A DNA stretch of 12,458 nt from Paludibacteraceae bacterium. Lineage in GTDB: Bacteria > Bacteroidota > Bacteroidia > Bacteroidales > Paludibacteraceae. Below are positions 1 through 6,470 of this stretch, in pieces. A model generated the notes under the pieces. That model saw only the letters and a list, made by a program, of their open reading frames with translations, was not told where the DNA came from and ran no database searches. Location of the stretch: the NCBI GenBank assembly GCA_017960065.1, contig JAGCZK010000202.1, forward strand, positions 1 to 12,458, written 5' to 3'. Both the position numbers and the translations under genes were made by a program. How positions within the stretch are numbered: the first letter of the stretch is position 1; every line of letters begins with the position of its first letter.

Positions 1-2694
1 GGAGGCATTCGGCAAGGCGTTCACCGTAACGGTTTTCGACTCCTCGGCCGATTCGCAACCGTTGCCGTCTTTCACTTTCAGGGTAATGGTCGGGGTGCTG
101 GCCGAAGCCGTATTCACCGAATAGGTAGCCGTCGTGCTGTAAGCACCGCCGTTCCACGAGTAGTTGTCGGCGCCAGAGCCCGTCAGCGTCAGCGTGCCGT
201 TCTGGCAGACAGCGGCATCTCCGTCAATCGAAGCCGTCGGCAAGGCGTTCACCGTAACGGTCTTCGACACTTCGGCCGATTCGCAACCGTTGCCGTCTTT
301 CACTTTCAGGGTAATGGTCGGGGTGCTGGCCGAAGCCGTATTCACCGAATAGGTAGCCGTCGTGGTGTAGGCTCCGCCGTTCCACGAGTAGTTGGCTGCG
401 CCCGAGCCCGTCAGCGTCAGCGTGCCGTTCTGGCAGACGGCGGCATCACCGTCAATCGAAGCCGTCGGAAGGGCGTTGGTAACCACCGAGATTTTGTTAG
501 AAATGGCCTCGCAACCTGCTCCGTTGGTAACTCTCAACCGATACCAATAGGTGCCGGCCGTTGTTGCCGGAGCTGTAATTTCGGTACCACTGGTAACCGT
601 TGCCACCGTTGTGTAGGTACCATTCTCGGTTGTGGAGCGTTGCAGTTCAAAACTTGCACCGAAAGCATCGGTCATCGTCATCACAAAGGAGGCGCCGGCA
701 CAAACAGGATTAGCGTCCTTTTTGGCCAGTGTACCGCCTTGAACCAAACAGCAATCGGTAAATTCGGAGGAGTTATTGGCAGAGGTCACCAGCATCACCG
801 CAATTTTCGCCAAAGAGGTAGGCGTTACATTGGGAGTACAGGTCCAATTGCCAGAGCCGTCAACCGTGGCAGTACCGATACAGGTATAACCGCCGGCGCA
901 ATCGCATGAGGCATCGGTATTATCGTAAATATAAACCGTAGCGCCGCTTTTGCCGGTACCCTTAATGGAATTCACCGTGGAAGAGCCCGGATTGATGGTC
1001 GGGGTTTCCACATTGTTATTACCGGGGTCGCTCGAAATAACATGATTGGATTTATTCAAATCAATGGGCAGACCGGCATTGCAATAAATGCGGTTTTCTT
1101 CGCCCACCTTATTGAGGACATTTCTCAGTGAAGCACCTTCGACCAAAATACCGCTACCGGCATGGGCTCCGTTGTCCGGGAAGGTGTACCAGTTCTTGAT
1201 GCCCCCATGGATAGCGGTCAACTTGCCGCCGTAGATTGTGTTGGAGGTAATGACATTGTCGCAAGAAGCGTTACTGATCCAAATGTTGGCAATATTATTG
1301 TCATAAATTGTATTACCGGTAACGTTATTCGCATTAGAACCGCCGTTAATGTACAAACCGCCCTCGCAGTTATTGTAAATGGTATTGTTGGTCACATTTA
1401 CACCCGAAACACCCGAATTAAGCATGATACCGCTACCGCCCTCATTATCTTGGCGCCAACCGTTGTCATAAATCGTATTGTTGCTGATATTTACAAAATC
1501 AGTGGCATTTGCCGCTATGTTTTGTACTTGAATACCCTTACTGATATTGTCAACAATGGTTGAGTTCGTAATATTTACTTTTCTACATCCCGCCTCAATA
1601 CAAACGCCTTGAACATCATTTTTCCCAAAAGTGGCATGATCGATTGTGAGATATTCTGTATCATGAATTTCCGCACCACTCCTTCCGTTACCTAAATTGG
1701 CAAGACTCGGATTGGTTCCTATATACGAGTATTTCATGACAATTTGATTATGACTTGACCCGTCTTGAATAAAAACGCCAATGCTGGCGTTTCCTGCAAT
1801 AATATTATAATCACTGGCAGCACCAGTACCACCAATGGTTATATTATTACAACCAGCTATCATCATGATACCGTGCTGGCCATTACCCACCTTAGCGGTA
1901 CCATCCAGATTCGTTCCGATATAGCAGCCACGGATACCGATATTGTTACATGCATTCAGGTGGATACCGCAGTGCGGGTTGCCCGAAATCAAGCAATTGG
2001 TAATGTCAGAAACCGTACAGTTGGTCAAGTCGATACCATGACCGGTATTCGACGGTGCCGGGCAAGCTTCCGAGTTGGAGTTCGTACCGAGGATACAGTT
2101 GTCAATTTGACCCTTGCTGTTGGACGCCGTAATTTGCGAGCTGCCGAAACCGGCAATCGTACAATTGCGGATAACAAAACCTTGGGTCACCGCACCATCC
2201 ATATTGATACCCACATTGGCATTTCCGGTAAGCAGTCGGGTGCCGTTGGCCGCCGTCAGACCTATAACGCAGTTGCGCACCGTCACATTGGCGGCAGCCC
2301 AGTTCGAGATACCGTTGTTCGACACATTGTTGATAGTCAAGCCGTCGATGATGGTGCCAGCGGCATTGGCATTTTCAATTTTCAGACCGTTTGCGGCGCC
2401 ACCTGCATTCAGGGTAATCCCCGTACCATTGATAGTCACCTGCTGGGAAATGCCCCAAAATTCGACGCCCCCCATATTGATGGTGCCGGTCACACTAAAG
2501 TTGATGGTGTGGGGAGCGTTGGCAGCGTTCGCCGCATCGTCCACCTGCGTAATTGCCCAACGCAAAGAGCCAGCGGTAGGTGCTCCGTTATTGGCATTGT
2601 CGTCAAGCGTCGTCACCGTAAAGACTGTGGCAATCGCCGGGGTGCTTGCCAACCACAACAACAAAAGACTTGCTAAAAAAAGATTCTTTTTCAT
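1..2694 (-). CDS. Exported right-handed parallel beta-helix protein with Ig/PKD-like tandem repeats (C-terminus off the window)
   Basis: The frame stays open from the ATG at 2694 to base 1: 898 codons, no stop, so the 3' end is missing. Residues 1-22 (MKKNLFLASLLLLWLASTPAIA) are a clear signal peptide with an AxA-type cleavage site. The mature start has a TVTTLDD...SLRWAI motif resembling the CSLREA-type entry of secreted beta-helix proteins. Residues about 40-560 are Asn-, Ile- and Gly-rich rungs typical of a right-handed parallel beta-helix; the rungs at about 370-490 repeat NTIYDN/NTIYNN/NTIYGG. A GLPIDL...DPGNNN element closes the helix (about 540-560), followed by an Ig-like module (about 650-740, ending near WYRLRVTNGAGCE). 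Two near-identical 76-residue PKD-like repeats (about 743-894), each with two Cys, come last. It is probably secreted or surface-anchored; adhesion or polysaccharide binding is a guess. A type IX C-terminal signal, if any, lies outside. An in-frame ATG at 2718 is an alternative start. Confidence 0.85.
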   Translation of the reverse strand, partial: MKKNLFLASLLLLWLASTPAIATVFTVTTLDDNANNGAPTAGSLRWAITQVDDAANAANAPHTINFSVTGTINMGGVEFWGISQQVTINGTGITLNAGGAANGLKIENANAAGTIIDGLTINNVSNNGISNWAAANVTVRNCVIGLTAANGTRLLTGNANVGINMDGAVTQGFVIRNCTIAGFGSSQITASNSKGQIDNCILGTNSNSEACPAPSNTGHGIDLTNCTVSDITNCLISGNPHCGIHLNACNNIGIRGCYIGTNLDGTAKVGNGQHGIMMIAGCNNITIGGTGAASDYNIIAGNASIGVFIQDGSSHNQIVMKYSYIGTNPSLANLGNGRSGAEIHDTEYLTIDHATFGKNDVQGVCIEAGCRKVNITNSTIVDNISKGIQVQNIAANATDFVNISNNTIYDNGWRQDNEGGSGIMLNSGVSGVNVTNNTIYNNCEGGLYINGGSNANNVTGNTIYDNNIANIWISNASCDNVITSNTIYGGKLTAIHGGIKNWYTFPDNGAHAGSGILVEGASLRNVLNKVGEENRIYCNAGLPIDLNKSNHVISSDPGNNNVETPTINPGSSTVNSIKGTGKSGATVYIYDNTDASCDCAGGYTCIGTATVDGSGNWTCTPNVTPTSLAKIAVMLVTSANNSSEFTDCCLVQGGTLAKKDANPVCAGASFVMTMTDAFGASFELQRSTTENGTYTTVATVTSGTEITAPATTAGTYWYRLRVTNGAGCEAISNKISVVTNALPTASIDGDAAVCQNGTLTLTGSGAANYSWNGGAYTTTATYSVNTASASTPTITLKVKDGNGCESAEVSKTVTVNALPTASIDGDAAVCQNGTLTLTGSGADNYSWNGGAYSTTATYSVNTASASTPTITLKVKDGNGCESAEESKTVTVNALPNAS
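11..466 (-). repeat. Two tandem 228-bp units encoding 76-residue PKD-like repeats
   Basis: Bases 11-238 and 239-466 are direct repeats with a period of exactly 228 bp (76 codons), so the frame is kept. By eye they differ at about 11 positions, roughly 95% identity. Each unit encodes a module running from NALPTASIDGDAAVCQNG through SWNGGAY to KVKDGNGCES and KTVTV, with one Cys near each end that could form a disulfide. The start of another NALPNAS unit is visible at bases 1-20, so the array continues to the left beyond the window. This is the pattern of a surface-protein stalk that grows and shrinks by recombination between repeats. Confidence 0.9.
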
Positions 2695-2724
2695 ATACCT
2701 TATTTTATTCTTCTTCATAAATAG

Positions 2725-2743
2725 AACGAAGAGTGCCTTCGCT
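2725..2743 (-). promoter_or_regulatory. Small stem-loop at the predicted 5' end of the beta-helix mRNA
   Basis: On the minus strand CGAAG (2741-2737) and CTTCG (2731-2727) pair around the loop GCACT. A G-U and an A-U pair extend the stem to 7 bp in the minus-strand RNA only. It begins a few bases after the predicted transcription start of the beta-helix gene and about 30 bases before its coding start. A hairpin at the extreme 5' end could stabilise the mRNA, but the stem is short and this role is inference. Confidence 0.3.
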
Positions 2744-2752
2744 CAGCGGTGG

Positions 2753-2781
2753 CAAATTTATAAAAATGTAAAAGAATCAAA
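2753..2781 (-). promoter_or_regulatory. Bacteroidota-type promoter of the beta-helix gene
   Basis: Read on the minus strand, TAAATTTG (2760-2753) matches the Bacteroidota -7 consensus TAnnTTTG. TTTG (2781-2778) lies 17 bases upstream as a -33 element. The spacer is AT-rich. Transcription should start near 2747, giving a leader of roughly 50 bases to the ATG at 2694. The promoter lies downstream of the terminator of the biotin carrier gene, so this gene is probably transcribed independently. Confidence 0.6.
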
Positions 2782-2901
2782 AAATCAAATCGGACTTTTT
2801 TTTTCGAAGCAGTGGAAAAAAAATGCGTCAAAATTACATCAACCGCACAACAGAATTTTTACAAACAACTGACTATTAAGAATTTGAATATACACAAAAA
2901 C

Positions 2902-2928
2902 AAAAAAAGGAGTTCACTCGAACTCCTC
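2902..2928 (-). terminator. Intrinsic terminator of the wecA-carboxyltransferase-biotin carrier unit
   Basis: Read on the minus strand, AGGAGTTC (2927-2920) and GAACTCCT (2915-2908) form a perfect 8-bp stem with a 4-base loop. A run of six to seven T follows (2908-2902). It lies about 22 bases after the TAA of the biotin carrier gene. On the plus strand the hairpin is followed by A residues, so it should work leftward only. Confidence 0.85.
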
Positions 2929-2949
2929 AAAAAAGTGGAAACGGTTTCC

Positions 2950-3621
2950 TTAGTTCAATTCGAACAACGCATCGCCCTGCATCACGCTTTGGCCAACCTC
3001 AACGCAAACAGCGCCCACCTGACCATCGCGCGGAGCGGGGATATTGTTCTCCATTTTCATGGACTCGATCACGGCGACCACATCGCCTTTCTTGACCGAA
3101 TCGCCCGATTTGACATGAAGTTTCAGGACGTTGCCGGGAAGCGGACTCGTCACTGCTCCGGCTGCGGCAGCCTTGGGAGCGGCAGGCTTTGCTGTGGCAG
3201 CGGGCGCCGGTTTCGGAGCTTCGGCCGACTTGGCGGCTTCAAAAGCCAACAGGTTGTCGCCTTGCATCACGCTCTGTCCAACTTTGACACTGATGCTGGC
3301 CACCACTCCGTCGCATTGGGCGGTAACATTGTTTTCCATCTTCATGGATTCGATAACCAACAAGGTGTCACCGCTTTTGACCGCCTGACCTTCGGCAACC
3401 AGTACCTTTACGATGTTTCCCGGAAGCGGCGATTTGAGCACACCCGACTCAGCCTTGCGGGCAGTGCCCGAATTGGGGCGGAACGAGGTCTTTTGTTTGG
3501 TTTCCGGCTGATAGTTGACCGAGAAACTCTTGCCGTTCACTTGCACCTCATACGCACCACTACCTTTTTCCACAGCCACTTCGTAGGGTTTTCCTTCTAT
3601 CTCAAAATTGAATTTTTTCAT
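2950..3621 (-). CDS. Biotin carboxyl carrier protein with two biotinyl domains (acyl-CoA carboxylase/decarboxylase type)
   Basis: This 223-residue protein carries CO2 on biotin between active sites of a biotin-dependent carboxylase, decarboxylase or transcarboxylase. Residues 1-40 (MKKFNFEIEGKPYEVAVEKG and on) resemble the N-terminal region of MmdC/GcdC-type gamma subunits. Two full biotinyl domains follow, at about 61-128 and 156-223. Each has SPLPGN, the biotinylation motif ESMKMENN, and GQSVMQGD. The target lysines are Lys94 and Lys189. An Ala/Pro/Lys-rich flexible linker (about 131-155) separates the domains. By eye they match at about 38 of 68 positions, which points to an old internal duplication. 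Typical carriers of this family have one such domain and about 130-170 residues. The gene follows the carboxyltransferase by 45 bases and ends at a terminator. The ATG at 3621 gives the expected N-terminus; there is no Shine-Dalgarno, as is normal in this phylum. The duplication is not a frameshift or fusion artefact. Confidence 0.93.
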   Translation of the reverse strand: MKKFNFEIEGKPYEVAVEKGSGAYEVQVNGKSFSVNYQPETKQKTSFRPNSGTARKAESGVLKSPLPGNIVKVLVAEGQAVKSGDTLLVIESMKMENNVTAQCDGVVASISVKVGQSVMQGDNLLAFEAAKSAEAPKPAPAATAKPAAPKAAAAGAVTSPLPGNVLKLHVKSGDSVKKGDVVAVIESMKMENNIPAPRDGQVGAVCVEVGQSVMQGDALFELN

Positions 3622-3666
3622 ATCTGAATAACTGTCTTTTAAATCAATGGATGGCTCCGACCGGAA

Positions 3667-5223
3667 TCAAAGCGGAATATTCGAATGTTTTTTGGGCGGA
3701 TTCGTCAGGCGCTTGTTTTTAAGCGACTCGAAGGCACGGATCACACGGAAACGCGTGTTGCGCGGTTCGATAACATCGTCGATATAGCCCATCGACGCCG
3801 CCGTATAGGGATTGGCGAACTTTTCGCGGTATTCGGCTTCCTTCTCTGCCAGGAATTTCTTCTTTTCGGCAGGGTCTTCGATAGCGGCGGCCGCTTTGCC
3901 GTACAACACGCCGACGGCTCCGTCGGGACCCATCACGGCAATCTCCGCTCCCGGCCACGAATAGTTAAAGTCGCCACGCAACTGCTTGCAGCTCATTACA
4001 ATATGCGAACCACCGTAAGACTTACGGATGGTTACGGTCACCTTAGGCACGGTTGCTTCGCCGTAGGCGAACATCAGTTTGGCGCCGTGTACAATGATAC
4101 CGGCATATTCCTGACCGGTTCCAGGTAAGAAGCCCGGCACATCGACCAATGTCAGGATGGGGATATTGAAGGCATCGCAGAAACGCACGAAACGGGCGGC
4201 TTTGCGCGAAGCGTCGCAATCGAGCACACCGGCCATAAAGTTGGGCTGGTTGGCGATGATGCCGGTGACGGCACCGTTGAAACGGGCGAAACAGCAGATC
4301 ACGTTTTTGGCGAAATCGGGTTGGATTTCGAAAATATCCTGATTATCAACGATTGCGTAGATAATCTCTTTCATGTCGTATGGCTTGTTCGGGATTTCCG
4401 GAACCAAAGTGTTCAGCACGTCTTCCATGCGGTTGACCGGATCGGTGCAGGGAATGGAAGGGGCATTCTCCATGTTGTTGGAGGGCAGGAACGAAATCAA
4501 ACGACGGATATCGTCAATGGCGTCCTCTTCGGTGGGGGCATGCAAGTGGGCCACACCCGTACGCGAAGCGTGTACGGCAGCGCCACCCAAATCTTCGGCG
4601 GTCACCACCTCGCCAGTCACCGCTTTCACCACCGTCGGACCGGTAATGAACATATAGCTGTTGGTGTCGGACATCATGATAAAGTCGGTCAGCGCAGGCG
4701 AATACACCGCACCACCGGCACACGGTCCGAAAATGCCCGAAATTTGAGGAATCACGCCCGAAGCCAGAATGTTGCGTTCGAAAATTTCGCCATAGCCGGC
4801 CAAAGCATTGGGGCCTTCCTGGATACGCGCACCGCCCGAGTCGTTGATACCGATGATGGGGGCGCCGACTTTCATCGCCTTGTCCATCACATGGCAGATT
4901 TTCATCGACATTGTTTCCGAAAGCGAACCGCCCGACACGGTGAAATCCTGGGCGAACACAAAGACCAGACGGCCGTCGATCGTACCTTGACCCACTACCA
5001 CGCCGTCGCCCAGGGTATGCTCCTTGTCGAGTCCGAAATTGGTGCAACGGTGGGTGACGAACATGTCCATTTCTTCAAAGCTGCCTTCGTCCAACAGCAT
5101 ATCAACACGCTCGCGCGCGGTCATCTTTCCTTTGGCATGTTGTGCGTCAATACGTTTCTGACCTCCGCCTAAGCGGGCCTGTTCGCGCATGGCGAGCAAA
5201 TTTGAAATTTTATCTGTAGCCAT
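3667..5223 (-). CDS. Acyl-CoA carboxylase carboxyltransferase subunit (PccB/MmdA family)
   Basis: This 518-residue protein is the 12S-type carboxyltransferase that moves CO2 between biotin and an acyl-CoA (propionyl-CoA/methylmalonyl-CoA or acetyl-CoA). It has both crotonase-fold halves: N-terminal SGGARIQEG (129-137) and GPCAGGAVYSPA (166-177), and C-terminal PGFLPGTGQEYAG (about 363-375) and RKSYGGSHIVM (400-410). These Gly-rich segments form the two oxyanion holes. Length and ends fit the family. The residue matching Asp422 of Streptomyces coelicolor PccB, linked there to propionyl-CoA preference, is Ile408 here, so a strict propionyl-CoA carboxylase is not assured. In Na+-pumping methylmalonyl-CoA decarboxylases this subunit sits with OadG- and OadB-like genes; neither is present, nor is a biotin carboxylase. 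The only partner is the downstream double-biotin carrier. The gene lies 41 bases after wecA, and I see no convincing promoter in that gap. Family call is firm; the exact reaction is open, so no symbol is given. Confidence 0.93.
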   Translation of the reverse strand: MATDKISNLLAMREQARLGGGQKRIDAQHAKGKMTARERVDMLLDEGSFEEMDMFVTHRCTNFGLDKEHTLGDGVVVGQGTIDGRLVFVFAQDFTVSGGSLSETMSMKICHVMDKAMKVGAPIIGINDSGGARIQEGPNALAGYGEIFERNILASGVIPQISGIFGPCAGGAVYSPALTDFIMMSDTNSYMFITGPTVVKAVTGEVVTAEDLGGAAVHASRTGVAHLHAPTEEDAIDDIRRLISFLPSNNMENAPSIPCTDPVNRMEDVLNTLVPEIPNKPYDMKEIIYAIVDNQDIFEIQPDFAKNVICCFARFNGAVTGIIANQPNFMAGVLDCDASRKAARFVRFCDAFNIPILTLVDVPGFLPGTGQEYAGIIVHGAKLMFAYGEATVPKVTVTIRKSYGGSHIVMSCKQLRGDFNYSWPGAEIAVMGPDGAVGVLYGKAAAAIEDPAEKKKFLAEKEAEYREKFANPYTAASMGYIDDVIEPRNTRFRVIRAFESLKNKRLTNPPKKHSNIPL

Positions 5224-5264
5224 ATAAAACTGTATAGTTGATAATTATTTTTTTTACAAAATCC

Positions 5265-6314
5265 TTAGGGTTGTTGGTGTTCATTATTCGCAACTTTGCG
5301 GTAAGACAACAAATGTCCGCCCATTGCACGCCGTTTGATGTACAGATAGAGCACGGCCAGCAGGCCGAACAAGGGCCAGCATATCAGGTGTTGCCACAAA
5401 ATCGGACATTCGAAGTAGTTGAGGAAAAAGACCAGCATGCCAAACAGCAGCTGAATCAGCGTATAGATGCCGGAAATCAGCAGATGGGGTTTCCCGCCTT
5501 CGTTGACCATCAGCTGGAAGAGATGGATGCGGTGCGAAACAAAAATGTTGTCGCCGGCAAGCAGACGCTGTGCCACCGTCAGCCCCGCCTCCACGTAAGT
5601 CACGGCAAAAATCAGGACATAGACGACGTTCCCAGTTCGGATCAGCAGCAGGGAGATGGCGTACATAAAGACATAGCCAAGCACCACCGCCCCGACATCG
5701 CCCAAAAAGCATTTCGGCTGGGGACGGGCGTTGAGGTACATGAATATCAGCAGGGGAATCAGCGTGAAGTACAGCCAGCGGACATCGATAAAATCAACGA
5801 CGTAGGTGTCAATCAGGATAAAGGTCAGACACATGGCCAGGCCGACGCCTCCCATCATGCCGTTGATGCCGTCCATAAAATTGCAGAGGTTGACGGTGCC
5901 CACCGAAATCACCAGCAGCGAAAGGGCTGCCAGCCACTGCACCACCGAAAATCCGAAATGAATATCGGACTGCAGCTGAATCTGCCACAGCATGGCGGCA
6001 AGCGACAAGAACTGGATCAAAAGGCGGATCAGGAACCAGACATCGGTGAGGTCATCGACGAAACTGACGACGGCCAGGGCCAGCAATCCGCTCCACATCC
6101 ACCACTCGACGGGTTTTCCGAGACAGACAATCTCCACCAGCCAAACCAAATACGACACCACGAAGACAAATCCGGCCCCGGTAACCACCGGTTTTGTATG
6201 CGAACTGCGATGATTGACCCCCGCCAACAGGTTGTATTTATGGGCGATCGGGAAATAGGCGCACAAGGAGGCCACAATCAAAACCGCAGTCAGTATGTAC
6301 AAAAGAATCTGCAC
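5265..6314 (-). CDS. wecA: WecA/MraY-family polyprenyl-phosphate sugar-1-phosphate transferase
   Basis: This integral membrane enzyme of 349 residues transfers a HexNAc-1-phosphate from a UDP-sugar to undecaprenyl phosphate, the first step of building a surface polysaccharide or glycan. Family motifs are present in order: DDLTD (87-91), NFMDGINGM (145-153, the catalytic Asp-rich loop), FLGDVGA (203-209), and a late HRIHLFQ (261-267) matching the His-containing cytoplasmic loop. About ten hydrophobic segments span the chain, beginning at residue 2, and the C-terminus is short and basic. WecA-like rather than MraY is favoured by the HRxHL loop and by the absence of mur/fts neighbours. The start is GTG at 6314: an in-frame TGA stands two codons upstream and no ATG is nearby. 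A promoter box lies at 6350-6343. UDP-GlcNAc as the substrate, and hence the symbol, is tentative. Confidence 0.88.
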   Translation of the reverse strand: MQILLYILTAVLIVASLCAYFPIAHKYNLLAGVNHRSSHTKPVVTGAGFVFVVSYLVWLVEIVCLGKPVEWWMWSGLLALAVVSFVDDLTDVWFLIRLLIQFLSLAAMLWQIQLQSDIHFGFSVVQWLAALSLLVISVGTVNLCNFMDGINGMMGGVGLAMCLTFILIDTYVVDFIDVRWLYFTLIPLLIFMYLNARPQPKCFLGDVGAVVLGYVFMYAISLLLIRTGNVVYVLIFAVTYVEAGLTVAQRLLAGDNIFVSHRIHLFQLMVNEGGKPHLLISGIYTLIQLLFGMLVFFLNYFECPILWQHLICWPLFGLLAVLYLYIKRRAMGGHLLSYRKVANNEHQQP

Positions 6315-6342
6315 GAAGTGTCAACTTTTTATGTTACCCTCG

Positions 6343-6370
6343 CAAAGGTACTGATTTTATTTCAAACAAA
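6343..6370 (-). promoter_or_regulatory. Bacteroidota-type promoter reading leftward to wecA
   Basis: On the minus strand TACCTTTG (6350-6343) matches TAnnTTTG. Two adjacent TTTG copies (6370-6367 and 6366-6363) stand upstream, the farther one 16 bases from the -7 box. The predicted start near 6338 leaves a leader of about 24 bases to the GTG start. It is one half of a divergent pair with the promoter at 6447-6454. Confidence 0.6.
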
Positions 6371-6446
6371 CTCCCATGCACCGTCTTTTTATTGCAACAA
6401 TTTCCAACTTTCAACAAATATTGCACCTCGTTTTTTCATTTTTATG

Positions 6447-6454
6447 TATCTTTG
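6447..6454 (+). promoter_or_regulatory. Bacteroidota-type -7 box reading rightward to the smpB-trk operon
   Basis: TATCTTTG matches TAnnTTTG and lies 16 bases before the ATG at 6471, giving a leader of only about 10 bases. The upstream element is weak: TTG at 6421-6423 is 23 bases away, longer than usual, and the intervening sequence is T-rich. It probably drives the whole five-gene operon to 11301. Confidence 0.5.
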
Positions 6455-6470
6455 TCGCAATAATCGGATT

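Noticed and set aside
1765..2676. Long plus-strand frames (1765-2676, 2114-2872, 1162-1563) across the beta-helix region
   Set aside because: They are antisense to the minus-strand frame, which has a signal peptide, promoter and recognisable domains; the plus frames have none of these.
1..2694. Internal repeats of the beta-helix region as a possible CRISPR or DNA repeat array
   Set aside because: Similarity is at protein level (NTIY-type rungs) with irregular spacing and diverged DNA; there are no identical repeats with unique spacers.
5224..5264. Possible promoter between wecA and the carboxyltransferase gene
   Set aside because: TATACAGTTTT with a TTTG about 20 bases upstream looks promoter-like on the minus strand, but it does not fit TAnnTTTG, and the short gap suits an operon.
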